Of a stretch of 64,000 nucleotides of DNA, positions 1 to 11,133 are shown one piece after another. The DNA is from Nothophaeocryptopus gaeumannii (lineage: Eukaryota; Ascomycota; Dothideomycetes; Mycosphaerellales; Mycosphaerellaceae). The notes beneath the pieces are model-generated. The model made no database searches and was not told the origin of the DNA. It was given only the letters and a program-made list of their open reading frames with translations. Each line of letters opens with the position of its first letter. Positions within the stretch are counted from its first letter, which is position 1. Location of the stretch: positions 1,302,001-1,366,000 of the forward strand of contig JASISA010000025.1 of the NCBI GenBank assembly GCA_031771865.1, written 5' to 3'. A program made the position numbers and the translations under genes.

Positions 1-3000
1 CAAGAGAATTCGCAAGCTGCTGAGTGGTGTTTGTGTTCACTGGCGCAGCGCTTGGTGGAGGAGGGTCACTTGACTCCTTTGTCAGGCGGTCCGTGATGAA
101 CAACGCTGCTTTGCGGAGCTCCAACTTCGCGGTCATGGTGTCTCCAGGCGGCACGGTAGTAGAGACGTGGACGTTCGAAAGCACGAGCAAAGCCTTAGAT
201 GGCAGCTTTTGAGGGCTCAGGCCGATGGCAGAGTCGTGAACAAGCAAACTGATGTTCATTTTTTTCTGCGAGCTGCTTGATAGATCACTCGCAGGGCTCC
301 TCTCAAGCTTCCTCGGTGGGTCGATCGTGGCAAGATTTGCGACGGATTGAGCCAGGCTGGTCACCAGCTCTTCGGGCTCCACGGGTTTGTCAATGCCAGT
401 CAGCGCCAACATCAGGGGCACGCTATACTCCACGCAAATGTTGAATAGCTTGACTTTGACAGTAGGCTCGACTTCGTCGCCTAGCATGCGCGCCATTACA
501 ACCGGGAGATTCTCGGAGCCAGCCAATGGAATCAGAGGATGCACGAGCTCAGCCCCACCAGATTGGCGAGCGAAAATCGTCCCGATCGAGAACGCGAGCA
601 GAGCTGGCAATCCAACATGCGCCAAGTGGAGATCTTGAATGGCAACTCTGAGAGTTCCAAATCGTTCGTTCACGGGTATGCGAGCTTCTGCATCCTTCAC
701 GCGCAGCAGAGTCAGAAGGCCAGGTCGCTCATCTTCTGGTAGATACTTCGTGACGGCAGACAATTTTGCCAAGTCTTCACCAAGCGCAGTCAGTGTTGAA
801 ACACAGTCCCAATTATCAACTTTGACCTTAATGTCTCCAACAGTGGTGCGCAAGAGCGATCCTTTCCGACGTTGGCGAAGCAGGGTGTCAATAAGAATAT
901 CGCCGTCATCGTCGTACTGATCTTCGGCAGGCGTAAGTAGGGATAGGAGCCGTTCGAGGTCCTTCTCCAGAGGCATAGGAAGAAACTCTACTCGGAGAGT
1001 AGCTAAGTCGATCGACAACGGCGCCGGACCAGGTTGCTCATCCTCCTTGTGCGGACCGCTCAACCGGACATGCTCAATGGTGGCGATTACACCCTGCTCG
1101 CGATAGACAGTCTTCAAAGTGGTGGTTCGCGCAGCGAGTGAACAGGAAGGAGCACGAAGTGTGGCAATGGCACCAGCAATGCGTGCGTTGACCTTCAGCT
1201 CAGCACCTGTCTTCACTAGAACCGGACCCGTATGCTCGTCGAATCGAACAGCTTTGGACTTGGTTGATGCCGGAGAAGACGCACCACTCTCAGACAGGAC
1301 AGAGCTGCCAAGTTCAAGCATGCCGCTGAGACCACCGAAAGCCGCAAAGGTATCGTCGATAGCGATCAGGTCTAAAGTCAGATTCACAGACGTAGTCTGT
1401 ACGGAGACGTCCGTCACAGGACGTCTGGCTGCGACTTTGTTCTGAACGACCTTGACAGCAAGTGCAGGCACTTCGTCAGTCAAGTCTTGCGAGCGCATAA
1501 CACTGCTTGCTCCGTTGCCCTCGTCAAAGGATAGCAGGTCTTTGCCTCCAAGCAAGACACCGAGGCCGCCAATCTGCAGCAAGACCTCTCCAGCCATGGT
1601 GAACTGCACATCGTCGCATCCAAGCTCCAAAATATTGCTATCCAAAGCCTCTTGCTTGTTTGCCAGTACCACGTGCTGGTCAATCCTTTCCGCAAATGAG
1701 AGGCGTATTTGCTGAAGGTGAAGGGAGAACGGATTCGACGATGCGGAAGGTGGCTGTCGCTTTGACTTAGACTTTGCAGCCTTTTCTGTGGTGGTCACAG
1801 ACGCTAGCGCTTGGCTTGCAACCGCATACATCAGCCGTGCGCTTGAGATGTCAAGTTGAGCATGGATCGTGCCGACAGAGATCTCAATTGAGGAAGCTTC
1901 TTTTGTCTTGCTGGGTTCTCGCGGCGCCCAAAGGACGCTGTTTAGCTCTGGATGAATAGAACTCGCCCCTTTGCGACGTGACCTGCTGAGATCCGAGTAA
2001 GCGGAGAAGGTGCCAGGCATGCCATGGGCCACGAAAGTAGACTTGTTCAGGGAGGATGCGTGTGCAGGCTCGGGAGAAGACGACTGCCCATCTTCTGGTC
2101 TGTTGGACGTTGGCATTGCGATAGTCAGCGTATCAATGTGTACAAGCTCAGTCACTGTGAGAGGCACAATTTCCTCTTTCCTTCTGGACGGTGTTCTAGG
2201 TAGACTGGGCGATTGAGCTCGAGGCGTAGCATTGCCTGATGCGATCTCGATACTTGGCCGCGCTCCATCAAACTGTACCTCATTGTCGATCATCTCGTCC
2301 AAAGCGGGTAGCTGCGCTACCTCAGGAGACACAGATCTGGGACTTTGGGTGTCGGATCCCCAGCCTCCTGGTATGTCCATCTTTGGACTGCTCGTCATGG
2401 CGCTCATGTACATGCTCTGCGCTTCTTCGTGGCTGAAGACTCGAGATTGCAGCATACTATCATCGATGGCATCCGCAGGTTCCGGAGGTGTCTCGGGCAG
2501 AGCATCTTCAGATTCCATACGCTCGAGCGCATTCTGTTTGTTATCGGTAAGTTCGTCGCTTGCGTTTGTGAGCACTTCATCAAGAGGCTCGATCGGTTGA
2601 TGCTCTGCTTGAGTCAAGTTGGGCCATGAGCCAGGACTGGGCTGGGATTGATGCCGCTCCAGACTGACATCTAGCCTTGGCCAAGACCCAGGGCTTTGAA
2701 AGCTTCGATTGTAAGGCGACACAGCACGCCGCTGGCGAGCCGCAAACGGGCTGCTTCCTCGCGAAGAAGCCGCTCGTGGCGTGGGAGCTCGCTGAGGTTC
2801 CAGCAAAAGCGATTCCGGCAGGTCGTCCTCGCTGATCATGGACTTCCACAGATCGTCAGCTGGGGTGCTTGCCTTACTCCTACGAGAACCCCAGCTGATG
2901 TTGTCATCACCGGGCTGTATCTCCAATTCTGAAGAACCCTCCTGCGCGTCCTCGTACTCGTCTTCTCCAGCTTCTGTGAGTTCATACGCATTTGCGTCTG

Positions 3001-4153
3001 GAGATACTGTTGCCGCCATGTCAAGTGGCGGTGGAGAATCCAAAGGTGATGAAGACGACCGTGGTAATATAGTAGGTTGCATAGGCAGATTGATTGAGCC
3101 AGCACTATCGAGACGAGAGGACTTGGAGCTCGAGGCAATCGGTGGCTTTCGCAGATCTCTCTCGATACCGGGCTCGCTAGGTGCCTCGCTGGACCGTGGG
3201 CTCTGAACAGCGGATTTCGATTGTGATCGGGAAGGCTGCGATGGAATCTCCGACAGTTCGGCAAGCACCGTATCGTTGGACAGCAAATCGATCGAGATGT
3301 TCCGTAGCCCAACGACGCGCTTGGGCTCTTCATCATTGCCCGCCACTGTAGAATTATGACGCAAAGCATCCAAGTCTGCCTCGCCGACCTTGAGCCTGAA
3401 AGTGACCGGCATAGGCTCCTGCGACTCGCTCTGAACTTCAGTCTCAACCTTGACTTGTATGTTCTTGACGTCCAACTTGAAGCGATCCAAAATGCCCTGC
3501 AAGAAAGTTGCGAGAAACGCAGGTACTCCCACACCCATACCTGTGCCTATTCCGTCTCCTTCGCTGCTTTCGCTGACAAACGACTCCTCCATGCCCTTTG
3601 AGTTGGCCGCCAAAGCTTCAATGTCTCTCCGCTCTTCCAAAGGCTCGTCCATGAGAAACGACTTGGCCACCTCTTCCGTCGTAGGTATATGCAGCTCCTC
3701 TTCTGAGTCTGATAGCTCGCCGGGATCGAAGGGTGGGGGCGATCGTAACCGACGATTCGTCTTTCTGTGCTGCGGCGTTCGAACACTGACCGGCGATCGA
3801 GGTCTCGGGTTTCGCTGCGACGATTGTGGTTGGGGCTCCACTTCCTCTTCAAAGACAGCAACGATGTCGACGCAATCAACCTCAACGATGATGCTAGATT
3901 GGTAGAAGTCGGCGGGGATCGTGAGGCGTAGAGAGAGCACGCGGGCGGTTTCTAATCGTAGACTGGGAGGCAGTTGGGCCAACTTTGATATGCGCTTGAT
4001 ATTGAAGCCGACATCTTTGAGCTCGATCACATTTTTCTTGCCGATGGTGATGTCCAAGTTGTCAGGGTTTATGGCCTTGTCCTCCAGCAGACCAGTCCTC
4101 GACAGGATGGACTGTAGGCCGTATCTGAGCAGCTTCTTCTGCCACCACGACAT
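1..4153 (-). CDS. ATG2: Autophagy-related protein 2 (ATG2), 3' truncated by window edge
   Basis: ATG2 is a rod-shaped lipid-transfer protein of the VPS13/chorein family. It moves phospholipids from the ER to the growing autophagosome membrane together with ATG9 and ATG18. The frame stays open from the ATG at 4153 to the left edge, giving 1,384 codons without a stop; family members usually exceed 2,000 residues, so the C-terminal third lies outside. The first 60 residues show the chorein-type N-terminus: SWWQKKLLRYGLQSIL, then SRTGLLEDKAINPDNLDI and a VELKDVGF-like stretch. Residues about 100-560 are rich in Ser, Pro and acidic residues and look disordered, typical of fungal ATG2 insertions. 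No intron is visible. Family assignment is firm; only the 3' end is unknown. Confidence 0.93.
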   Translation of the reverse strand, partial: MSWWQKKLLRYGLQSILSRTGLLEDKAINPDNLDITIGKKNVIELKDVGFNIKRISKLAQLPPSLRLETARVLSLRLTIPADFYQSSIIVEVDCVDIVAVFEEEVEPQPQSSQRNPRPRSPVSVRTPQHRKTNRRLRSPPPFDPGELSDSEEELHIPTTEEVAKSFLMDEPLEERRDIEALAANSKGMEESFVSESSEGDGIGTGMGVGVPAFLATFLQGILDRFKLDVKNIQVKVETEVQSESQEPMPVTFRLKVGEADLDALRHNSTVAGNDEEPKRVVGLRNISIDLLSNDTVLAELSEIPSQPSRSQSKSAVQSPRSSEAPSEPGIERDLRKPPIASSSKSSRLDSAGSINLPMQPTILPRSSSSPLDSPPPLDMAATVSPDANAYELTEAGEDEYEDAQEGSSELEIQPGDDNISWGSRRSKASTPADDLWKSMISEDDLPESLLLEPQRAPTPRAASSRGSSPFAARQRRAVSPYNRSFQSPGSWPRLDVSLERHQSQPSPGSWPNLTQAEHQPIEPLDEVLTNASDELTDNKQNALERMESEDALPETPPEPADAIDDSMLQSRVFSHEEAQSMYMSAMTSSPKMDIPGGWGSDTQSPRSVSPEVAQLPALDEMIDNEVQFDGARPSIEIASGNATPRAQSPSLPRTPSRRKEEIVPLTVTELVHIDTLTIAMPTSNRPEDGQSSSPEPAHASSLNKSTFVAHGMPGTFSAYSDLSRSRRKGASSIHPELNSVLWAPREPSKTKEASSIEISVGTIHAQLDISSARLMYAVASQALASVTTTEKAAKSKSKRQPPSASSNPFSLHLQQIRLSFAERIDQHVVLANKQEALDSNILELGCDDVQFTMAGEVLLQIGGLGVLLGGKDLLSFDEGNGASSVMRSQDLTDEVPALAVKVVQNKVAARRPVTDVSVQTTSVNLTLDLIAIDDTFAAFGGLSGMLELGSSVLSESGASSPASTKSKAVRFDEHTGPVLVKTGAELKVNARIAGAIATLRAPSCSLAARTTTLKTVYREQGVIATIEHVRLSGPHKEDEQPGPAPLSIDLATLRVEFLPMPLEKDLERLLSLLTPAEDQYDDDGDILIDTLLRQRRKGSLLRTTVGDIKVKVDNWDCVSTLTALGEDLAKLSAVTKYLPEDERPGLLTLLRVKDAEARIPVNERFGTLRVAIQDLHLAHVGLPALLAFSIGTIFARQSGGAELVHPLIPLAGSENLPVVMARMLGDEVEPTVKVKLFNICVEYSVPLMLALTGIDKPVEPEELVTSLAQSVANLATIDPPRKLERSPASDLSSSSQKKMNISLLVHDSAIGLSPQKLPSKALLVLSNVHVSTTVPPGDTMTAKLELRKAALFITDRLTKESSDPPPPSAAPVNTNTTQQLANSL

Positions 4154-5400
4154 GTTGACCGACTTGTAGCTGCAGAAAGAACCGAAACAGTGGCTGACGC
4201 TCAGTCAATTGTGCAAAATGGGCGTCGACGAGTTTGCCGCACAGTTTGTCTGCCTGTCGGTTGCTGCGAAGATGCGTTGGCGGGTATCGCGTGCCTGAGG
4301 CCGCTTTCAATTCGTGACATCGTAGGCTTCGATCATCGCATCGCAAAGTCTCGGGCGAGGTGCTGTAGGATATAAAGACAAGTCTCAGGTCCTCATAGGA
4401 CTCCGATGCGGATGTCCGTGGAAGAAACGAGAGTTCACAGGTGAACCATGAGTGACACGAGTGACAACATGCCGCGCGCATGTGACGTTAGCCCTTTGAC
4501 AGCGGATGTGGCCGAGATAAGCTTATCGCCCCATGATCATTCAAATATTCATTGAATTCCGTTCAATATGATATATGGTCGTGGTCTCCTCCCCTTTTCT
4601 CGTATGCCTCCTACTGGGGTGCTTGCTAAGAAAACACTTGGGCGTCCAACAAGCTTGTATTGAACGGAAAGATGCAATGGATGATGGCTTTCAAGGGTGC
4701 CTATTATGTGGCATGATTTGAACGTGGTCTGTGAGGTATTCTACAGACAGTGGATCGCAAACATGACATAGCATGGGGAAGAGACCCAGGATCTCCGTCA
4801 AGGCGGCCTAGCATCAGTGCAACTCGGACGTATGAGATCTAACAGACCAACTCTGGCAACAGAACAGTCCTGTATTAGTCATTACTTCGTCTATATTCTC
4901 AGCGCCAGCCAGCGCGAGGCGAAGACCGAACTACCATCCATCTACCCAGAGCCTGTACCACCATCCCATCGCAATAGATTTGACGGGCTCATGCATGAAT
5001 ACGACTCCGTTCACACCCTGAGCGAAATGTATACGCCATGCTATCCCATCCAGCAACATCAGACCATCTCGTTGTGGTCAAATTCATGCAGTTCGCTAAT
5101 TATGCAAGACGAATCGCGAATCGGAATACAAAACGTTCAATGACGACTCTGTTCTTGAGCGCGTCTCGTGTGCTCGTCTAGTGTTGTCTTTGTTCGTCCC
5201 GGAAAGAGCGCTTCCATTACCGGGAATGACGGTGTGTTGCGATGAAGTGTAAGAGGATGTCATCTTTGCTCGGCGGTCTTCGCTCGGCGGTATCTCATCT
5301 GCGCTCAACATGCTTCGTTGCATGGAGCGCACAGACCCGAAGGTGGCTGAATATAGATGCAAGGTCAACTTTGCTGCTCTTTGTTCACAAGCCAAGTCGT
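4154..5400. other. Intergenic region between ATG2 and the EMP70/TMN gene
   Basis: This 1.25-kb stretch holds the promoter and 5' UTR of ATG2 and the 3' UTR of the neighbouring TMN gene. An AT-rich patch lies near 4535-4580. Short open frames on both strands (for example 4817-5143) lack family resemblance or splice-consistent extension. I see no RNA gene or repeat. Confidence 0.5.
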
Positions 5401-7691
5401 TCAGTCAACCTTGATGGCGCCATAAATCCTTCTGACAAAGGCGTACGCGGTTAGGAAGCCAATGGTGCTAGTGAGCAGGCCGTAGACGAGACAGGCCAGG
5501 AAGCTGTAGCTGAAGAACAGCATTGAGCTGACGAAGCCAGTGATGTGCAGATGATTGGCGTAGTAATACACGCAGTAAAGGAAGATCCAGATGGACGATG
5601 AGCCCCCGACGAAGAAAGATTGCCACCACCAGTGGTAATTCTAGAATAGAATGTCAGTACAGAAGTCAATCATTACGCAGCATCATGGTCACTCACCTCG
5701 TTGCAAAGCTGGATGTAGACAGCAATAATCGTCGTCTCCATTACCGCCAGAATGAGGATCGTCGAAACGACTGCCAAGAATCCGAAAACATAGTAATAAC
5801 CGCTCTTGTCTTGCCAGAGACTGCGGAAGACGAAGAGGAGCTCGATGAAGATGACAGCAAATGGGATTAGGCCCGCAATGAGGATAGTCTGCAGAGAGCG
5901 GGTGTACCATGCCTGTTGTGGTATTTGGCGAGGGATCGCTGTCGCGCGGATTGGGTGGGAGTAGGCGCCTGCGCGATTGTACCCGTACCAGCTGCCAACG
6001 TAGACCAATGGCATCTGGATGAAGAGCCAGAGGGCGATCAGCCCGAAGAGGGTGCCAAGTGGGATAGCAGTCGAAGATGCCTGAGCCCAGACGAAGAGAT
6101 TGAGGATGAAAACGGTTGTGAAAAGAAGTCCCGGGAACAGAGTGGCGGTGAAGAAGGCGTTCTTGCGGAAGTCGCTGCCACCAAATGTCTTGTAAACTCT
6201 GGCAGAGAAATAGCCAGAGAAAGCACCCGCGACAACGAAAAGTGCGAATCCAACAGAAATGAAGCCTCCGCGGAAAGATGGGTTCAGCACACCGAAGCAG
6301 GACAGAGCCAGAAGTCCAGTCGACATGAAGACCAGCTGCATACCGGACCCGATGAGCGGGGCCAGAAGGATACCATAAGGTGGCTGTCGGAAGACATCGC
6401 CGTGAACAAGCTTCCAGCCGGTGATGTCCTCTGGCATCTCCTCGTCGTCCGAGTCTGCGGAGTCGGCATTGGAGCTGCCGTCGACCTTCTCAGGCAGACC
6501 AACGCCATGTTCGGCGCTGATTTTCCTGGGTGACTTGCTGCCTTTGTTACGCTTAGCCAGACGCAATTTGCCCTCCTCCATGCCAAGCTCTTTGTACCCC
6601 TTGATGTCGCCACGAATGGTGCGAGCCAGAATATAGGCCACGACTGCGGAGAGGAAGCCGGCAATGACTAGGGAGTTGATGATGGCCAGCCAATGGATCT
6701 GCGTACTTTCCTCTTGGTTCACGAAATACAGATCCCATCGATTGCCCCATTCCAGCTTGTCCTCTTCGCGGAAGTACACAGAATACGTGTATGGGATAGT
6801 AAGAGTCGCATCGTCGGGTGCATCGTCGATTGACTCGTATGCAAGCACAGTGTCCATGTCGGCGGTAGACGATACATTGGTGTTGGTCTTGTTGAACGTC
6901 AGCTCGAGACCGTGCTGAACGTCGTGAAGACTAGGTGGCAGTCCGGATGAATCGCGGTTCTCGGCCTCAACCGACTTTGCATAGACCTCGAAGCCAACAA
7001 TGACTTTCTTGCCCTGCTGGCCATCTCTGCCAGGCGCATTGTGATAGCGGACGACCAGAGTGACGTGATTGTTCAGGAAATAGCGTGGCTGTCCAGTTAA
7101 GAGCGAGACCTCCTCATAGCCCATCTTGAAGCCAGACGCGTAATATTTCCTGCTCTTGTCCACTGTCACGAAGCTGGTCGCTCCAGGCAAATTATCCACG
7201 ATCCACTCGGCGACGTAGCCCTTCTTGACGATCTCGATGGCCTTCTTCAGACCAGCCTTATCAACCTTTCGACTGCAGAGATAGCGCGCCTCTTCGTCCT
7301 TGCCCATCTCGAGCTCATAGTCGGACACCATGATACGATCGCCGCGGAGGACTTCCCCTAAGTTCAGGGCGACATTGCTCCCAGAGATGAGGCCTGTCCC
7401 GGCTCGACTTCTTCCGGAAGGCGGGCATACGAAGGGCAGTTCGGAGTAAGCATATTGGATCTGGGTGTTGTCGCTGTAGACTTTATTGACGAGAAGCGGG
7501 ATCGTTTCGCCTTCGGAGTACGACTTGATCGAGAAGCCTGATTGAAGTGAGTACTTTGACAATTAGTGTCCTTGACATGGAGAGCACATACCGGGTATGT
7601 AGAAGGCGTGTGCGAGCTGAGTGCAGAAGGTAAAGAATAGCAGCAGCCAGCAGCTTGCACGCGCGGTGTTGATCCGGTAGTCGGCGGCCAT
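5401..7691 (-). CDS. Transmembrane 9 superfamily (EMP70/TMN) protein
   Basis: TMN proteins are nine-pass membrane proteins of the Golgi and endosomes that take part in membrane-protein sorting. Three exons give 726 residues: 7592-7691, 5697-7537 and 5401-5640, with GT-AG introns 7538-7591 and 5641-5696. Exon 1 encodes a signal peptide (hydrophobic WLLLFFTFCTQLAHA, cleavage expected before FYIPGFS). The lumenal domain begins with the family signature around SYSEGETIPLLVNKVYS. The first membrane segment follows near INSLVIAGFLSAVVAYILAR, then an acidic cytosolic loop with phosphorylatable Ser residues, then the remaining membrane helices. The protein ends in IKVD, fitting the KXD/E tail known in TMN proteins to bind COPI and retain them in the Golgi. 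Start chosen because it gives the signal peptide and joins in phase. Confidence 0.93.
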
Positions 7692-8225
7692 GGTGGAGGT
7701 GTATGTGAACTCTTGACTTCGCTGTCGATAGCAAAGAGGGCTGGTCTGTCGCCCTCTCTCACCGCTGCTCCTCCCTCACTGCTCCGCCCAATCTACGCCA
7801 GCAATAGAACTCTCGGGATAGCGCAGTGCGTGCATGCGTGATGGGATTCTGTGGTCTGTGTCGTCGCACAGGATCGGAAAATGGAGAGTTAACAGCAACA
7901 GCTTCCTGCGTGCTGCGTGCTGCGGCGGGTGTTGCCAGAGTGAGGTGAGACGATCGGATGCTGGTAATCAATGGGGTCAATTTCTCAGCCTCCTCCCCTG
8001 CTGCAGCTCCCTCAACGTCCGTATCGCGCTTTCTGTACTTTCAGATAAAGCACAACTTCGCCTCCTCAAGCGAGTGGAATCCGGCCAAAGCCGCGTGAAG
8101 TGGACAGTCGTCGAACTGCTGCCTCTTCCCGAGTCGCAAGTGGAACGAAACCGGAGGTGAAGAGTAAGACGGAACAACGAACGAAGAAGGGGAAAGATGC
8201 AGATCAGTTGCTCCCCCGGCCGTGC

Positions 8226-8246
8226 TTCGTGGTTCGTGGTTCGTGG
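8226..8246. repeat. 7-bp tandem repeat, TTCGTGG x3
   Basis: Three perfect head-to-tail copies of TTCGTGG. Minor minisatellite in non-coding DNA. Confidence 0.85.
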
Positions 8247-8644
8247 TTCGGAGTGAGACTCTGTGGAGAGACGTCGGTTGGGGCGTCCACCGCGCTGATT
8301 GGTCGCGACCAGGTTGAGAACGGGTCTTGGCATGCAATAATGAAGGAGGAAGCTCAAGAGTGAGGGAGGGGTGTACTCCGAGTACTGAACTCCAACGACA
8401 CGCGTCAGCAATCCGTACCGAAAAGCATTTGTGCGCCGAGAACAATGGCGATGATCTTGCTCGTATTGCTGACGTTTGGCGACGACGTCTACTAAGAAGA
8501 ACGTGGCCGCCGCCTCGAGTATTCTGGCTGAGACAAGTGACACGCGTCCCTTGAGCTGCGTCTTCGATTTCCGCGTCCAAATCGGTTTCATGAAGCACCT
8601 CTCATTAATGCGCGACCCCGAAAATAGCTTCAATTATCCGGAGT

Positions 8645-8668
8645 CCTGCTCCTGCTCCTGCTCCTGCT
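8645..8668. repeat. Hexanucleotide microsatellite, CCTGCT x4
   Basis: Four perfect copies of CCTGCT followed by degenerate copies (CTTGGT, CCTGGA) to about 8680. Probably polymorphic between strains. Confidence 0.9.
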
Positions 8669-9317
8669 CTTGGTCCTGGAAGCTTGGCATGAACTACCAA
8701 CCATGGGAGTGTTCTAGACGGTGAACAGCGGACCGTTCCACATTATTTTCCAGCATGCTATGAGACTGCTCACCACCGACGTCTTCACAAGAGCACCGTC
8801 GTCCACGCCGACCGCTTCTATGGCTTCGACAAACGGGAGCTGATCACGACGCAGCAGATGCAATGACATTACTGAGCGGACTTCTCTCTATCGACTCACA
8901 TCATTGTACGCTAGTTGTTGCCTCCACCTTATCACTACGTAGCCGACTCTTGCTTCGAGGAAGATATTCCTCTCATCGCACCATCCACTCAGTCGAGGGA
9001 CTTCAATTATTCTCCGTCGGCGCTACCTGACTTCCAGCCTCGGCCGGTCCACGCCTTCGTATTCTGATTGTCGCCCAAAGCGAAGGTATCGGCATCATGC
9101 CCATACACACAGGCCGTGGCTGATCACACATTGGCTCAAGTTCGTACTCCGTCAAGAGACGTATCAAGATCATCTTCCAGGCATTTGGCTGGTATTCTGT
9201 TCTAGGAGAAACCATACACGCCTGCCAAATTCTGCAGAAACAGGCAATCACAGATCTATGTATCTCGGCCTGAGGATCTCAGAGCACAGCTTATGAAAGA
9301 CTCCTGCAATTTCTCCA

Positions 9318-10790
9318 TCAGGACCGCCCCCTCCGAGCTTGTATCGATGCAGACGGGGACGGGGTCTGCATCGATCCCACCCAATACTGTCTCAACCCTC
9401 CCTCAGCCTTCAAATCGTACTTGGAGAACAAATGCGCCAAGATTAATTTGATCTCGGTGACAGCAAATCACCGTCCTGCGCACGTCTGCAAAGAATATAG
9501 GTCGTCAGTGTCGATCTTTGAACGAGCCATAACTATACTTACATGAGCGCCGTAGCCAAAAGACATAGAGTCTGCCGAGACGCACGTACTGTCGTTACTG
9601 TTTCGCACATTGTTGGGTATGTGTCGATATGGATCGAACTTCAGGGCATTTGGCCGACGGCTTTCGTTGAGATGAACAGCCGCTGCAGTTAGACTGACTT
9701 TTGTATCCTTCGGCGGGAGGATGCCAGTCTTCGAAACGTACAGGTCTTGCTGTAGTTCACGTAATAGGAACAGGTCGTCCATTGGCCAAAGTCGAAGTGT
9801 TTCCTTCACGATACTGTCCAGTTCAAGCTAGCAATTTCGTCGTATGTGAAAAGTGTGTTCGATTGAATGCTGACCGACGAAATTTCTTCCCGAACATCTT
9901 ATATCAGTATCGTAGAGCCGTCGAAATTGAGGACTGCGAATGTTTTTCTCAATGCTGTGACAACCGTCGTGTAGACAGCCGCTGTGTTGACGGTACCGAT
10001 CATGAATTTCATCAAGGACGCGTCTGGCAGCGATTGATCTTCTGCTTTCGCTTGAGCATCGTCTATCCAATACCGCAAGAAAGTCCCAGAATGTTCGGCA
10101 GACTTCAACGTTCTTGCTCCTCGAAGATTCAGCAGAACCTCCGGTCGGAGCTTCTCTGTGATTCTACGATGCTTAGATCTCGAAAGGTGGCGCCAATGAT
10201 GCTCTTCACGAGTGGACGAAACTTGCTGGGACATGCTCTGATTAGAATTGCCAAAGGCACAAACATCTTCGTGATCGATGCAAGTGCCATTATCAGCTCC
10301 TGGTCTTGACCTTGAGGATTTTGTCAACAGCGCAACAATCTGCATGGGAAGACGGTACTTACACAAGGGATCGCCGACTAGCATGAGATTGGTTGCAGTA
10401 GATAGTATGGGCAGCAACTCCTGGAAGATACTCACCGACCTCCAATGATCCCACTTCAACAAACGTGGCAAGTATCATGATAAGAGCTTGCTGTTCACTC
10501 TGGAGTAGGAAATGATTCTTGCATCGGGTAGTATAAAGTCCAAGAAAAACGCACTCAGTCAACTGAGGAGTGCTGCAGGCAGCACTACCAGTGATCCATC
10601 AACAATGGTAGAAACGAGGTATGCACCGTTGCTAGTAGTTGGAATGCTCTGTTTGGAATCAGCGACGTCACTGGCACGACAAGCTGTCTCCGTACCTGAT
10701 GATACTGATAAAGCTTCTAACGTAGGTCGTGTAGCAAATACAAAGATGATGCTAATGCGGCGGCGACTGGCTTCCGAAATCACTTTTATC
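9318..10790 (-). pseudogene. Cytochrome P450 pseudogene
   Basis: Reading the minus strand, the parts of a fungal P450 appear in order but not in one frame. Around 10560-10680 is an N-terminal-type stretch (GSLVVLPAALLS). Around 10370-10470 is SVSIFQELLPILSTATNLML followed by GDPLC and an intron-like gap. At about 10000 is an I-helix-like GTVNTAAVYTTVV. At about 9800 is the K-helix ExxR motif KETLRLWP. At 9542-9565 is the heme loop FGYGAH, which continues after an intron (9484-9540) as TCAGR, then an AVTEIKLILAHLFSKYDL C-terminus ending at 9318. Lesions include an in-frame TAA at 9899-9901, a frameshift just before the K-helix, and a TGA replacing the residue after CAGR. The heme cysteine itself is retained. 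The 5' boundary is approximate. No product is expected. Confidence 0.8.
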
Positions 10791-11133
10791 TGAGGTACAC
10801 TCTATACAGCCATTACTTTCCAATGATGGCGCTGGGACAGTTCCCGCGAAAGCGAGCTCAGGAGACGGCTGGTGTGGAGTTGAACGTGAATTTTGAGGTG
10901 GAACCAGGTTGAGATACTCATGGCCATAGACGCCATGTCCGTCGCTAGTGGAAGGAACATCTTGATTCCTCGTCTCTGCTGGCAAGTCGAAAAACTTTGC
11001 GGAAAGAGGGTCTCGGTCGAGTTGTCGTAAAGCATCCTCTCTAAATCTTGACTCTTCATTCACGTCTCTCCTGATGATCTCCATATGCCTCACAAATCTT
11101 CTGAACTCTCTTAGAACAGGTCTGCTTACCGGC
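10791..11133. other. Short spacer between P450 pseudogene and split F-box-like gene
   Basis: A minus-strand reading contains FFDLPAETRNQ near 10965-11000, resembling the start of an F-box-like/2EXR domain (DLPAExRN), but nothing recognisable follows. It may be a fragment of another family member. No other signal seen. Confidence 0.3.

Larger units (their letters stand above)
7692..9317. other. Intergenic region without convincing genes
   Basis: This 1.6-kb stretch lies upstream of the TMN gene. Overlapping minus-strand frames around 7977-8633 have biased, low-complexity translations (runs of Arg, Ser, Leu) and no splice-consistent extension, so I do not call them genes. It contains two short tandem repeats, listed separately. 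Confidence 0.5.

Noticed and set aside
4817..5143. 108-codon plus-strand frame between ATG2 and the TMN gene
   Set aside because: No domain, signal peptide or splice-consistent extension; chance frame.
7977..8633. Overlapping minus-strand frames of 218 and 185 codons
   Set aside because: Biased composition, mutual overlap in different frames and no recognisable domain; treated as intergenic.
10752..11093. Fragment with LPAETRN suggesting another F-box-like gene
   Set aside because: Only one short motif, no ATG start in frame and no following family motif.
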